Below, piece by piece: positions 1 through 8,795 of a DNA stretch of 44,083 nt. Under the pieces are notes generated by a model, which worked only from the letters and a program-made list of their open reading frames with translations, did no database searches and was not told the DNA's origin. Positions within the stretch are counted from its first letter, which is position 1. Every line of letters begins with the position of its first letter. Source of the DNA: an uncultured Clostridia bacterium (GTDB lineage: Bacteria > Bacillota > Clostridia > Lachnospirales > CAG-274). The position numbers were made by a program, and so were the translations under genes. The DNA lies in contig CALWDX010000007.1 in the NCBI GenBank assembly GCA_944376805.1, positions 1 to 44,083 on the forward strand. The letters are read 5' to 3'.

Positions 1-46
1 TCGGCTGTTAACCGATAGGTCGTAGGTTCGAATCCTACTCGGGGAG
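1..46 (+). tRNA. tRNA-Asn(GTT), 3' part only
   Basis: The window opens inside the anticodon stem of a tRNA. The anticodon GTT (positions 7-9) sits in the loop CTGTTAA, followed by a complete T arm (GTAGGTTCGAATCCTAC) and the 3' acceptor strand TCGGGGA with discriminator G. This matches the usual bacterial tRNA-Asn. CCA is not encoded. The 5' half lies outside the window. Confidence 0.9.
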
Positions 47-55
47 CTTTATTAT

Positions 56-127
56 GGCCCGTTGGTCAAGCGGTTAAGACGTGGCCCTTTCACGGCTAAA
101 ACAGGGGTTCGATTCCCCTACGGGTCA
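56..127 (+). tRNA. tRNA-Glu(TTC)
   Basis: Acceptor strands GGCCCGT and ACGGGTC pair (one G-T wobble), with discriminator A. The anticodon loop CTTTCAC gives anticodon TTC at 89-91, and the T arm is AGGGGTTCGATTCCCCT. The anticodon is the normal Glu one, so this tRNA is not itself a TAA suppressor, which matters for the in-frame TAA codons found later in the window. CCA is not encoded. Confidence 0.95.
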
Positions 128-133
128 TTATAT

Positions 134-204
134 GGCGATATAGCCAAGCGGTAAGGCATGGGACTGCAACTCCCTGATCCCCAGTTCAAATCTGGGTGTC
201 GCCT
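134..204 (+). tRNA. tRNA-Cys(GCA)
   Basis: Acceptor strands GGCGATA and TGTCGCC pair with one T-G wobble. The anticodon GCA is at 166-168, and the discriminator is T, as is typical of tRNA-Cys. It is the last tRNA of the array and is followed directly by a terminator. CCA is not encoded. Confidence 0.95.
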
Positions 205-212
205 TTTATTTT

Positions 213-238
213 AAGGAAGTTATATAACTTCCTTTTTT
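213..238 (+). terminator. Rho-independent terminator of the tRNA array
   Basis: A perfect 22-base palindrome at 213-234 (left half AAGGAAGTTAT), with its distal part forming the loop, runs directly into a T tract. It closes the tRNA-Asn/Glu/Cys transcript. Confidence 0.9.
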
Positions 239-359
239 AATGTTTAATTTAAAAAAATAAATATTTATTAAAATTAATATAAAAAAATGTTGAGGACAGG
301 CAAAAAAGTTAATTTATAATCATATAATAAAATATAAATTAATTTTAAGGAGAATTATT

Positions 360-545
360 ATGAACAATCCTATTAATGCAACAAATAGTTTTTGTGGTGG
401 AGGTAACAACGAAAGTTTACTATTAATTTTAGTTTTATTAATGGTATTATGTCCAGGATTTATGGGTGGCTGTGGTAATGATTCATTTATTCTTATTTTA
501 TTTTTATTAATGTTTATGCCTAGTTTAAATAGGGGAATTTGTTAG
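360..545 (+). CDS. Small Gly/Cys-rich protein with two hydrophobic segments
   Basis: This 61-residue protein was not recognised with certainty. It has two hydrophobic stretches, about residues 19-32 and 43-55. Each is preceded by a Cys-Gly-Asn-rich turn (CGGGNNES and CGNDS), so it looks like an internal imperfect duplication of a roughly 25-residue unit. The start has a good ribosome site (AAGGAG, 350-355). It is monocistronic and flanked by its own strong terminator. The composition recalls tiny hydrophobic proteins of spore formers, such as the YjcZ-like group, but this is a resemblance of style and not a motif match. A CATATAATA element at 321-329 could be a sporulation-type -10, but no convincing -35 was found. 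Confidence 0.65.
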   Translation: MNNPINATNSFCGGGNNESLLLILVLLMVLCPGFMGGCGNDSFILILFLLMFMPSLNRGIC

Positions 546-555
546 TTAGTTTACT

Positions 556-590
556 AAAAATAAGCACTTCATATTGAAGTGCTTATTTTT
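556..590 (+). terminator. Strong terminator after the 61-residue protein
   Basis: A perfect 16-bp stem (556-571 with 575-590, core AAGCACTTCA) has a TAT loop. The stem ends in A and T runs on both sides, so it could act in either direction. The only gene clearly served is the upstream small ORF. Confidence 0.92.
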
Positions 591-687
591 GGGTATTTAA
601 TAGTTTTATATCATATTTTACCTGTATACATAGACCCTTATTATAGTGTATAATATATATGTAACTTTTTAATTAGGGGGTGGCAAA

Positions 688-930
688 ATGAGAAAGACTA
701 AAAAGATACTAACAGAAAAAGATGAAATATATGAAGTATATTGTAATATGTGTGGTAAAGCGATAGAGAAAGATCAATTTGGGAAGTTTTATGAATATTT
801 ATCTGTTGATAAAAATTGGGGATATTTTTCTAAATTAGATGGACAAAAACATAGTTTTGATTTATGTGATAAATGTTATATAGATATAGTTAGTAAATTT
901 AAAATAAGAGTTTTAGATAATGAATATTAA
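688..930 (+). CDS. Hypothetical protein with two CxxC pairs
   Basis: This 80-residue protein has CNMC at about 20-23 and CDKC at about 60-63. The spacing suggests one bound zinc in a small ribbon-like fold. The protein is otherwise rich in Lys, Asp and aromatic residues, with no signal peptide or membrane segment. The ribosome site AGGGGGTGG lies 5 bases before the ATG. It stands alone between a terminator and the XerS-like gene. Small two-CxxC cytoplasmic proteins of this kind are common and uncharacterised in Firmicutes, and no function is proposed. Confidence 0.75.
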   Translation: MRKTKKILTEKDEIYEVYCNMCGKAIEKDQFGKFYEYLSVDKNWGYFSKLDGQKHSFDLCDKCYIDIVSKFKIRVLDNEY

Positions 931-942
931 AATAATAGGTAG

Positions 943-1013
943 TAATAGTAAAAATTATACTACAAAAGTGTTATATTTAATGTTTAACATAAGCTAGTTA
1001 ATTTTTACTATTA
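943..1013. repeat. Perfect 15-bp inverted repeat with a 41-base loop upstream of the recombinase gene
   Basis: TAATAGTAAAAATTA at 943-957 is exactly repeated in reverse complement at 999-1013. The arms are too far apart and lack the right flank for an ordinary terminator, though attenuation of the following gene is possible. The loop contains a motif resembling an Xer binding arm. Confidence 0.8.
982..1009 (-). other. Candidate dif-like site
   Basis: Read on the minus strand, the 28 bases are an 11-base AGTAAAAATTA, a 6-base ACTAGC and an 11-base TTATGTTAAAC. The last block differs at one position from the XerD arm of Escherichia coli dif (TTATGTTAAAT). The first block matches known XerC arms poorly. 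The site lies 56 bases before the xerS-like start, and streptococcal difSL also lies next to xerS. This is a weak inference, because chance matches are easy in DNA this AT-rich. Confidence 0.25.
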
Positions 1014-1064
1014 TTATGTATATTTTTAATGGTAAATATTTCTTTATATCGAAAGGACTAATTT

Positions 1065-2135
1065 ATGAAATATAATAATCAATTAGAAATACAATATATA
1101 AATAGATTAAAAGAACTTTTAAAACAATTGCCAGATATTTGTACAGATTTTTTTATATCTATTAGTCAAACAACAGCAATAAAAACAAGATTAAATTATG
1201 CATATGATTTAAAGTTATTTTTTAAATATTTAACTGAGAATATAAGATATTTTAAAGATAAAAATATTTTAGATATAAATTCAGAAGATTTAGAAAAAGT
1301 TACTTATAAAGATATAGATAGATTTTTAGATTACATTTCATATCATCAAACAGAAAATATAACAAAATTAGGTAATATTACTGTTATAAATCGTATAAAT
1401 AAAGAAAATGGTAAAGCTAGAAAACTATGTGCTATAAGAAGGATGTTTAGATATTTTTATAAAGTTGGTGAAATATCATTTAATCCAGCTGAATTAATAG
1501 AAACACCTAAAATACATCAAAAAAATATAATATATTTAGATAAAAATGAAGTTATAAAATTATTAAATGAAGTTGAAAATGGAACTAAACTTACACAAAA
1601 GCAAAAGTTATATCATAATTATACAAAAGTAAGAGATTTTGCAATAGTATGTTTATTGTTAGGTACTGGAATGCGTGTGTCTGAATGTGTAGGAATAAAT
1701 ATTCAAGATATAGACTTTACTAAAAGGGGTATAAAGATTTTAAGAAAAGGTGGAAATGAAAGTATTGTATATTTTGGTGATGAAGTATATGATGCACTTA
1801 ATAGTTATTTAGATGAAAGGGAGAAAATAAAAGTTATAGAAGGTAATGAAAATGCATTATTTTTATCTATGCAAAGAAAAAGAATAAGTACAAGAACAGT
1901 ACAAAATTTAGTCAAAAAATATTCTAAAATAGCAACACCTCTTAAAAATATATCACCTCATAAACTTAGAAGTACATATGGTACAGCCCTTTATGAAAAA
2001 ACACAAGATATTTATCTGGTTGCAGATGCATTAGGACACGCAAATATAAATACAACTAAAAAGCATTATGCTAAAATGAAAGAAGAACGAAGAAAACAAG
2101 CAGCGTTAGTAACAAAACTTAGAGAGGAAAATTAA
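1065..2135 (+). CDS. xerS: XerS-like tyrosine recombinase
   Basis: The protein has 356 residues, the usual length of the single-recombinase XerS of streptococci and lactococci. It has an N-terminal SAM-like core-binding domain (about 15-150) and a C-terminal catalytic domain. The full tyrosine-recombinase set is visible: R204 (TGMRVSE), K228 (LRKGG), H299 and R302 (HKLRST), H325 (ALGH) and nucleophile Y335 (KKHY). The tail after the nucleophile (EERRKQAA) also resembles XerS. The expected role is resolution of chromosome dimers at a dif-like site in the cytoplasm. No phage genes or att repeats surround it, so a housekeeping Xer is more likely than an integrase. The stop overlaps the next ATG by one base. 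The symbol is by resemblance, and plain XerC/D-type is the alternative. Confidence 0.85.
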   Translation: MKYNNQLEIQYINRLKELLKQLPDICTDFFISISQTTAIKTRLNYAYDLKLFFKYLTENIRYFKDKNILDINSEDLEKVTYKDIDRFLDYISYHQTENITKLGNITVINRINKENGKARKLCAIRRMFRYFYKVGEISFNPAELIETPKIHQKNIIYLDKNEVIKLLNEVENGTKLTQKQKLYHNYTKVRDFAIVCLLLGTGMRVSECVGINIQDIDFTKRGIKILRKGGNESIVYFGDEVYDALNSYLDEREKIKVIEGNENALFLSMQRKRISTRTVQNLVKKYSKIATPLKNISPHKLRSTYGTALYEKTQDIYLVADALGHANINTTKKHYAKMKEERRKQAALVTKLREEN

Positions 2136-2734
2136 TGAAACATACTAATACATATATAGTAAAAAAATTTGATGTATCAAAATACAATATTAATGTACCA
2201 AAGTATTATAATATCATTAAGGATGAAACAAAAATATCATATTTATTATTAAGTTATATTTATTATAATAAATATAATAAAAGATTAGACATAAGTAGTA
2301 TTTATAAAGATAAAAATGGTAAACCTATATTTTTAGATAATAAACTATATTTTAATATAAGTCATAGTAAAAATTATGTTACTTGTTCTTTATCTAATAC
2401 TAATATAGGTGTAGATTTAGAAGAAGATAGAATTATAAAAGATACTTTAATAAATAAAATAAAAAATAAAAATGATATAGATTTAGATATAATACAAATT
2501 TGGAATATAAAAGAAGCATATAGTAAATATTTAGGTATAGGGTTAAAATTAGACTTTTCTAAAATATCAATAAATGAAATTAAAAAAAATATAAATTTAA
2601 TTAGTAATATTTATAATTTAAAAAATAATAATTTATATTTATCTTTGTGTTATAATATAAAAGAAAATGATATACAAAATAATATAAATTTTATAGATAA
2701 AAATGAATTAATTAAATTTTATGAATTGACATAA
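2135..2734 (+). CDS. Sfp-type 4'-phosphopantetheinyl transferase
   Basis: This enzyme would transfer 4'-phosphopantetheine from coenzyme A to a serine of an acyl or peptidyl carrier protein. Its 199 residues carry the family signatures: FNISHS at 73-78, the magnesium-binding GVDLEE at 92-97, and W123-NIKEAYSKYLGIGL with the K-E-A-x-x-K core. The start overlaps the recombinase stop (TAATG), with a ribosome site (GAGAGGAAA) inside the upstream gene, so translation is probably coupled. No polyketide or peptide synthetase lies nearby, and the target may be the fatty-acid carrier protein. The C-terminal 60 residues are Asn/Lys-rich and poorly conserved. Confidence 0.85.
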   Translation: MKHTNTYIVKKFDVSKYNINVPKYYNIIKDETKISYLLLSYIYYNKYNKRLDISSIYKDKNGKPIFLDNKLYFNISHSKNYVTCSLSNTNIGVDLEEDRIIKDTLINKIKNKNDIDLDIIQIWNIKEAYSKYLGIGLKLDFSKISINEIKKNINLISNIYNLKNNNLYLSLCYNIKENDIQNNINFIDKNELIKFYELT

Positions 2735-2813
2735 TATGTATTTATTGATAAAATTATTAAAATGATATATTTATTATATTGTTTTAATAATTTTTAAAAG
2801 GTGTGTGATTTTA

Positions 2814-4193
2814 ATGAAAAGGGAAAATCGTTGGAAAGTTTATAACGAAGAACAATTAAAAGAACTTGAAAAAATTAACTCTACATATAGAGAAATGCTT
2901 GATTTAGGAAAAACAGAAAGAGAATGTGTAGAGCTTACAATAGATTTAGCTAAAAAAGCAGGTTATAAAAATTTAAAAGATATAATAAAAAATAATGAAA
3001 CAGTTAAAAATGGTGACAAAGTATATACAGTATGTATGGATAAAGCTATAATATTATATCAAATAGGTGAAGAAAATATAGAAAATGGTATGAATATATT
3101 AGGAGCTCATATAGATTCACCTCGTATAGATGTTAAACAAAATCCATTATATGAAGATAGTGAACTTGCATTTTTAGATACACATTATTATGGTGGTATT
3201 AAAAAATATCAATGGGTAGCAACTCCTTTAGCATTACATGGAGTTATTGTAAAAAAAGATGGTACAAAAGTTAATATAAATATTGGTGAAAAAGATGAAG
3301 ACCCAGTATTTGTTATTACAGACTTATTAGCACATTTATCTAGAGAACAAATGGACAAAAATGCAAGAACTGTTGTAGAAGGTGAAAATTTAGACCTTTT
3401 AATAGCTAATAAACCATTAAAAGATGAAGAAAAAGATGCAGTAAAAGCTAATGTCTTAAAACTTTTAAAAGATACATATGATATAGAAGAAGAAGACTTT
3501 TTATCAGCAGAATTAGAAATAGTGCCAGCTGGTAAAGCAAGAGAATGTGGTATTGATAAAAGTATGATAATGGCATATGGTCAAGATGATAGAGTATGTG
3601 CATTTACTTCTTTAATGGCTATGCTTGAAGATAAGCCAGTTAAAAGAACAGCTTGCTGTATATTAGTTGATAAAGAAGAGATAGGTAGTGTTGGTGCTAC
3701 TGGTATGCATGGTAAATTTTTTGAAAATAGTTTAGCAGAGCTTATGGATAGAATGGGACAATATTCTGAATTAAAACTTAGAAGAGCTTTAGAAAATTCT
3801 AAAATGTTATCTTCAGATGTAAGTGCAGCATATGACCCATTATATGCAAGTGCATATGAAAAGAAAAATTCAGCGTATTTTGCTAAAGGGCTTGTATTTA
3901 ACAAATTTACAGGTTCAGGTGGTAAAGGTGGTTCAAATGATGCAAACCCAGAATATATTGCACACTTAAGAAATATTATGGATAAAAATGATGTAGCTTT
4001 CCAAACTGCTGAACTTGGTAAAGTTGACCTTGGTGGTGGTGGTACAATAGCTTATATACTTGCTAATTATGGTATGCAAGTTATAGATAGTGGTATAGCT
4101 GTATTATGTATGCATGCACCTTGGGAAATAACAAGTAAAGCAGATATATATGAAGCAGTAAAAGGTTATAGAGTATTTTTAGATGAAGCTTAA
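2814..4193 (+). CDS. M18-family aminopeptidase
   Basis: This is a zinc-dependent aminopeptidase of the M18 family (aspartyl aminopeptidase / aminopeptidase I type) that removes N-terminal residues from peptides in the cytoplasm. With the ATG at 2814 it has 459 residues, normal for the family. Visible signatures are GAHIDSPR near 97-104 (metal ligands H99 and D101), LVDKEEIGS near 285 (catalytic Glu and ligand), GGKGGSNDAN, and the C-terminal MHAPWE with the last His ligand. An in-frame GTG lies at 2805, but the AGGTG ribosome site at 2799-2803 is 10 bases from the ATG and too close to the GTG, so ATG is preferred. It ends at a bidirectional terminator shared with the convergent carboxypeptidase gene. 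Confidence 0.93.
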   Translation: MKRENRWKVYNEEQLKELEKINSTYREMLDLGKTERECVELTIDLAKKAGYKNLKDIIKNNETVKNGDKVYTVCMDKAIILYQIGEENIENGMNILGAHIDSPRIDVKQNPLYEDSELAFLDTHYYGGIKKYQWVATPLALHGVIVKKDGTKVNINIGEKDEDPVFVITDLLAHLSREQMDKNARTVVEGENLDLLIANKPLKDEEKDAVKANVLKLLKDTYDIEEEDFLSAELEIVPAGKARECGIDKSMIMAYGQDDRVCAFTSLMAMLEDKPVKRTACCILVDKEEIGSVGATGMHGKFFENSLAELMDRMGQYSELKLRRALENSKMLSSDVSAAYDPLYASAYEKKNSAYFAKGLVFNKFTGSGGKGGSNDANPEYIAHLRNIMDKNDVAFQTAELGKVDLGGGGTIAYILANYGMQVIDSGIAVLCMHAPWEITSKADIYEAVKGYRVFLDEA

Positions 4194-4200
4194 TAATAAT

Positions 4201-4234
4201 AAAAAAGTAGTTTAAAATTTTAAACTACTTTTTT
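4201..4234. terminator. Bidirectional terminator between convergent genes
   Basis: AAAAAAGTAGTTTAAA and its reverse complement are separated by a very short loop, giving A and T runs on both sides. It serves the aminopeptidase gene on the plus strand and the carboxypeptidase gene on the minus strand. Confidence 0.9.
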
Positions 4235-4263
4235 ATTATTTTAGAAAAAATATAATTAAAAAT

Positions 4264-5400
4264 TTAATTTAAGATATTAATCCAATTTTTAAAGATATTA
4301 TTTATATAAGAATAAAAAGATTTCTTTTCAACATTTTCTTTAGTTAATATATTAGTTTGTGCCACAAGACTATCATTAATATATATATTAGCTATACCAA
4401 CTTTTTCATTTGCTTTTATAGGAGCATCTAAAGTTTTTATATAATCAAGTTTTACAGATATATTTTCTTTTTCTTCTTTAGATATAGGTAAGATTATATC
4501 ATTTTCATAGTATAGGGGTATAGTATCAACTTCACCTTTTACGACATTTATAGTATCTAAACAATCATTTTGAGTTAATATCTTTTCATAATTAAAATTA
4601 TTAAAACCATAATTTAATAAAGTTTTAGTATCTATCCATTTTTGTTTTTTTCCTTTTTCTCCCCAACCACTAGCTAATACAACAGAAATAAGTGTCATAT
4701 CATTTTGTGTAGCAGAACCTACAAAACAATGTCCAGCTTTACCAGTATAACCAGTTTTCACACCATTAGCTCCTTCAAATTCAGATAAAAGTCTATTTTT
4801 ATTTATCATATTATAAGTAGATTTATTAGTTTTAAAAGAAGCTTCTTTTGTGTTAATAATATCAATAAATTGCTGATTATTTAATGCATATCTAGTGATA
4901 AAGGCCATATCATAAGCTGTAGAATGGTGGTCTAAAGAGTCAAGTCCATTAGGTGTTCTAAAAATAGTGTCTTTAGCTCCTACTTCTTTAGCTTTTTCTG
5001 TCATCATATTACAAAAATTATCTACTGTATTTCCTATATGTTCAGCTATTGCAACAGCAGCATCATTTGAAGATTCTAACATTAAAGCATATAGTAAATC
5101 TTTTAGTTTTATTTCTTCATTTTCTTTTAAATTCATTTTTACAGGAGGAGCTTTTGTTGCATTTTTACTAACCTTTACAATATCATCTAAATTACCATTT
5201 TCTATTGCTAATATAGCAGTCATTATTTTAGTTGTACTAGCCATTGCAAGAGGTGTATTTTCATTTTTAGCGTATAAAATACGACCAGTTTTAAAATCCA
5301 TTAATATAGCCCCTTGTGCATCTAAATCAAGGGTATTTGCAAAGGCCATATTAGTAGACAAAATAAAAAAGACTAGGAAAAATATTATAAATTTTTTCAT
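4264..5400 (-). CDS. dacF: Serine-type D-Ala-D-Ala carboxypeptidase (S11 / PBP5 type)
   Basis: This exported enzyme trims the terminal D-Ala from peptidoglycan stem peptides. Its 378 residues begin with a signal peptide (about 1-21, cleavage near AFA-N). The three active-site motifs are S55-TTK58, S110-S-N112 and K215-T-G217. A beta-rich C-terminal domain follows, and the last residues (YSYINNIFKNWINIL) form an amphipathic tail like the membrane anchor of PBP5-class enzymes. The start has an AAAGGAG ribosome site. It lies 68 bases downstream of uppP in the same direction, and both act in wall synthesis. The dacF symbol is by family, and dacB-like sporulation paralogues cannot be excluded. Confidence 0.92.
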   Translation of the reverse strand: MKKFIIFFLVFFILSTNMAFANTLDLDAQGAILMDFKTGRILYAKNENTPLAMASTTKIMTAILAIENGNLDDIVKVSKNATKAPPVKMNLKENEEIKLKDLLYALMLESSNDAAVAIAEHIGNTVDNFCNMMTEKAKEVGAKDTIFRTPNGLDSLDHHSTAYDMAFITRYALNNQQFIDIINTKEASFKTNKSTYNMINKNRLLSEFEGANGVKTGYTGKAGHCFVGSATQNDMTLISVVLASGWGEKGKKQKWIDTKTLLNYGFNNFNYEKILTQNDCLDTINVVKGEVDTIPLYYENDIILPISKEEKENISVKLDYIKTLDAPIKANEKVGIANIYINDSLVAQTNILTKENVEKKSFYSYINNIFKNWINILN

Positions 5401-5468
5401 TTTGTTAACTCCTTTAATAAATTTATAATATTATTTTTCCCAGTTTTTATATAATTATTATTATAATT

Positions 5469-6296
5469 TTACTTAGATATAAAGAAATAAGCTAAAACTA
5501 ATATACCAAGTACAATTCTATAATATCCAAATGCTTTAAAATCGTTTCTTTTTATATAATTTACTAAAAATTTAATTGCAAATATAGAAATTACAAAAGA
5601 AACAATACAACCAACTAATAAAACTTGAATTTCAAGAGGTTGCCATTCAAAACCAAACTTTATAATTTTTAACAAACTAGCACCAAGCATAACAGGTATA
5701 GCTAAAAAGAAAGTAAACTCTGTAGCAACTATTCTAGATGTACCAATAAGCATAGCACCTACTATAGTAGCACCAGAACGAGAAGTACCAGGTATTAAAG
5801 CTAAAACTTGGAATAAACCAATCATAAAAGCAGTTTTATAAGAAAGAGAATTTAAAGTATTTATTTTAAAAGCTTTATCTTTATGTGTATTTTCTATATA
5901 TATAAATAATATACCATATACAATTAACATAGCTGATACTGTTTGATAATTGTAAAATAAAGCGTCTATTTTATCATCAAATAAAAGACCAATAACACCA
6001 GCAGGTATACAAGCAAATATAACTTTAAACCAAAGTATAAATGTTTGATGTTTTTCTCTTTTACTCTTAGTAGGTGCAAAAGGATTTAATTTATTAAAAT
6101 ATATAAATATAACAGCTAATATAGCCCCTAGTTGAATAACTACAAAAAACATAGACTTAAATTTATCACTTAAATTAAGTTTTAAAAACTCATCTACTAA
6201 AATCATATGACCAGTACTGCTAATAGGTAACCATTCTGTTATACCTTCAACTATACCTAAAAATATAGCCTTTAAAATTTCTATTAGATTTTCCAT
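5469..6296 (-). CDS. uppP: Undecaprenyl-diphosphatase
   Basis: This integral membrane enzyme removes the terminal phosphate of undecaprenyl diphosphate and so recycles the lipid carrier of peptidoglycan (BacA/UppP family). Its 275 residues include both family blocks: [17 protein letters not shown] at 14-30, and an [12 protein letters not shown] block near 165-177 with the conserved Arg. About seven to eight hydrophobic segments are present. The ribosome site GGGAGGT precedes the ATG, and a clear sigma-A promoter lies upstream. It probably forms a two-gene wall cluster with the downstream carboxypeptidase gene. Confidence 0.96.
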   Translation of the reverse strand: MENLIEILKAIFLGIVEGITEWLPISSTGHMILVDEFLKLNLSDKFKSMFFVVIQLGAILAVIFIYFNKLNPFAPTKSKREKHQTFILWFKVIFACIPAGVIGLLFDDKIDALFYNYQTVSAMLIVYGILFIYIENTHKDKAFKINTLNSLSYKTAFMIGLFQVLALIPGTSRSGATIVGAMLIGTSRIVATEFTFFLAIPVMLGASLLKIIKFGFEWQPLEIQVLLVGCIVSFVISIFAIKFLVNYIKRNDFKAFGYYRIVLGILVLAYFFISK

Positions 6297-6354
6297 AATC
6301 TACCTCCCTTTTGAATTTCAAAAATTTAATATATAAAAATTTCCTTAAAGTTAA

Positions 6355-6383
6355 ATTATACAATAAAATTTACCATATTTCAA
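6355..6383 (-). promoter_or_regulatory. Sigma-A promoter of uppP
   Basis: On the minus strand, TTGAAA (6383-6378), a 17-base spacer and a perfect TATAAT (6360-6355) lie about 60 bases before the uppP start. Confidence 0.8.
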
Positions 6384-6411
6384 TATTTAATACAATATTT
6401 TTAAATAACTA

Positions 6412-6442
6412 TTGACAAACTTAACTTATAGGTAAATAATAT
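6412..6442 (+). promoter_or_regulatory. Probable sigma-A promoter of lon
   Basis: TTGACA at 6412-6417 is a perfect -35. The -10 is less clear: AATAAT at 6435-6440 (17-base gap) or TAATAT at 6437-6442 (19-base gap). No CIRCE or CtsR heptad repeat was seen, so heat-shock control is not evident from the sequence. Confidence 0.6.
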
Positions 6443-6489
6443 ATATATATTTTAATGTATAAAAATTATATTTAGAATAGGTGAGATTA

Positions 6490-8784
6490 ATGAATGATAA
6501 TTATATAATATTACCATTAATAGCAATAAAAGATATGGTTATATTAAAAGGAGAGACTGCTACACTAGATATTTCTAAAAAGAAATCTATATATGCTTTA
6601 GAAAGTATTTTAGAAGAAGAAAATAAAGAAATATTTTTAGTTTTAGAAAAAGGTAGTAATAAATTTAATGATATAGGAACATTAGTTAAAATAAAAAAAC
6701 AAAATGAATTTATGTCAGCGATAACGAGAATAGTTGTTGAAGGTATAAAAATTTGTAAAATAAAAGATATAGTACAAAAAAGTCCATATTTTAAAGCAGA
6801 GTTAGAAGTTTTAGAAAATGAAAATAATTTAACAGAAGAAGAAAAAATAGCATTTTTAGAAATTTTAAAAGATACATTTGCAGAATATGCTAAAATAAAA
6901 AATAATTTTATGCCAGATGTAATAATGGATATATTATCTAATAATGATATAGAAAATTTATTTATTTCTTTAATAAATATAATAGATTTAGATACAGAAG
7001 ATAAATTAACTATTATAAATGAAACTTCTTTTAAAAATCAATTAGAAAATTTTATTAAAGCATTATCAAAAAAAATAAAAATAGTTGAAATACAAGCAAC
7101 AATAGCATCACAAACAAGGGCTAATATAGATAAAACACAAAGAGAATACTATTTAAAAGAACAATTAAAAATAATAAGAAAAGAATTAGACCCAAGTAGT
7201 AATGATAATGATGTAGATAATTATAAAGAGATATTAAAAGAAAAAGAAATTCCTATTTATGTTAAAGAAAAATTAGAAAAAGAAATAAATAGATTATCTA
7301 AAATACAAAATTCTTCCCCAGAATATACAGTATGTAATGACTATATAAATTTTGCTATAAATTTACCTTGGCAACAATCATCAGAAGTAAATAAAAATAT
7401 TTTAGATATAGAAAAACATTTAGAACAAGACCATTTTGGTTTAGAAGATGTAAAAGAAAGGATAGTTGAACATATAGCAGTTACACAATGGGCAGAAAAT
7501 ATAAATAGCCCTATAATTTGTCTTTTAGGACCTCCAGGAGTAGGAAAAACGTCTATAGCTAAAAGTATAGCTAATGCTTTAAATATAAAATATACAAGGT
7601 TAGCTTTAGGTGGTTTAAGAGATGAAGCAGAAATAAGAGGTCATAGAAAAACATATATAGGAGCTATGGCAGGTAGAATAATAAAGGCTATAAATGAAAC
7701 AAAAACTAATAATCCCTTAATTTTATTAGATGAAATAGATAAAATTTCTAAAGACTTTAGAGGAGACCCAGCAGCTGCATTATTAGAAGTATTAGATAAG
7801 GAACAAAATAAAGAGTTTAAAGACAACTATTTAGAAATTCCATTTGACATTTCAAAAGTATTTTTTATTTGTACAGCTAATGATATATCAAAAATACCAG
7901 CACCATTAAGAGATAGATTGGAAATTATACAATTATCTAGTTATACAACAGAAGAAAAAGAAATAATAGCAAATAAATTTTTGTTACCTAAACAACTAGA
8001 ATTACATAATTTATGTAAATCTAATTTAAAAATAGGAAAAACTATTATTAAAAAAATAATAACAGAATATACAAGAGAAACAGGTGTAAGACAATTAGAA
8101 AGAAATATAGCTAAAATATGTAGAAAAACTGTTAAATTAAGGTTAGAAGATAATAGTGAAAATGTAAATATAACTAATATAAACTTAAAAGATTTTTTAG
8201 GAGCACCTAAATATAAAAAAGAAACTGGAAATAAAAAAGATATGGTAGGTTGTGTTACAGGGCTTGCTTGGACAAGTGTAGGAGGTACTGCACTTAATAT
8301 AGAAGTTGCTGTTATGGAAGGTGGTGGTAAAATATCTATAACAGGTAATGTTGGAACAGTTATGAAAGAATCATCACAAGCAGCTATTAGTTATGTTAGA
8401 GCTAATTATAAAAAATATAATTTAACAAAGAACTTTTATAAAACAAATGACATACACATACATATACCCGAAGGAGCTACACCTAAAGATGGACCTTCTG
8501 CTGGTATAACTATGACAACAGCTATTATATCAGCTTTAACAAATAAGAAAGTAGATAAAAATGTAGCTATGACAGGTGAAATAACATTAAGAGGAAATGT
8601 TTTACCAATAGGTGGACTTAAAGAAAAAATATTAGCAGCTAAAAGAATAGGTATAAAAACAGTTATTATACCAGAAGATAATAAGGTAGATTTAGAAGAA
8701 ATGCCTAAATATGTTAAAGAGGGTGTAGAAATAATTACAGCTAAACATATAGAAACAGTTTTAGAGAAAGCTATATTAAATTAA
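6490..8784 (+). CDS. lon: ATP-dependent serine protease Lon
   Basis: Lon unfolds and degrades damaged and regulatory proteins. The ATG at 6490 gives 764 residues, the normal LonA length. The order is the N-terminal substrate-binding domain, a coiled linker, the AAA+ module (Walker A GPPGVGKTS from residue 347, Walker B LLDEIDK near 412), and the protease domain with the catalytic Ser670 in DGPSAG and the Lys of GGLKEK near 711-713. A GTG at 6481 is in frame but lies within the ribosome site (AGGTGAG), so the ATG is chosen. It is followed 11 bases later by engB, the conserved lon-engB pairing of Firmicutes. Confidence 0.96.
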   Translation: MNDNYIILPLIAIKDMVILKGETATLDISKKKSIYALESILEEENKEIFLVLEKGSNKFNDIGTLVKIKKQNEFMSAITRIVVEGIKICKIKDIVQKSPYFKAELEVLENENNLTEEEKIAFLEILKDTFAEYAKIKNNFMPDVIMDILSNNDIENLFISLINIIDLDTEDKLTIINETSFKNQLENFIKALSKKIKIVEIQATIASQTRANIDKTQREYYLKEQLKIIRKELDPSSNDNDVDNYKEILKEKEIPIYVKEKLEKEINRLSKIQNSSPEYTVCNDYINFAINLPWQQSSEVNKNILDIEKHLEQDHFGLEDVKERIVEHIAVTQWAENINSPIICLLGPPGVGKTSIAKSIANALNIKYTRLALGGLRDEAEIRGHRKTYIGAMAGRIIKAINETKTNNPLILLDEIDKISKDFRGDPAAALLEVLDKEQNKEFKDNYLEIPFDISKVFFICTANDISKIPAPLRDRLEIIQLSSYTTEEKEIIANKFLLPKQLELHNLCKSNLKIGKTIIKKIITEYTRETGVRQLERNIAKICRKTVKLRLEDNSENVNITNINLKDFLGAPKYKKETGNKKDMVGCVTGLAWTSVGGTALNIEVAVMEGGGKISITGNVGTVMKESSQAAISYVRANYKKYNLTKNFYKTNDIHIHIPEGATPKDGPSAGITMTTAIISALTNKKVDKNVAMTGEITLRGNVLPIGGLKEKILAAKRIGIKTVIIPEDNKVDLEEMPKYVKEGVEIITAKHIETVLEKAILN

Positions 8785-8795
8785 GGAGAACTTTT

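Noticed and set aside
1065..2135. Reading the recombinase as a phage or mobile-element integrase
   Set aside because: No phage genes, relaxase or att-like direct repeats lie nearby, and the length and tail fit XerS.
3581..3904. 107-codon minus-strand ORF inside the M18 aminopeptidase gene
   Set aside because: It lies entirely within a conserved gene, with no ribosome site and no recognisable motif.
4967..5428. 153-codon ORF on the plus strand opposite the carboxypeptidase gene
   Set aside because: It is the mirror of a gene with full active-site motifs, has no ribosome site and has a Ser/Phe-rich composition typical of antisense reading.
6297..6489. Heat-shock operator (CIRCE or CtsR box) before lon
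   Set aside because: Neither the CIRCE inverted repeat nor a tandem heptad was found.
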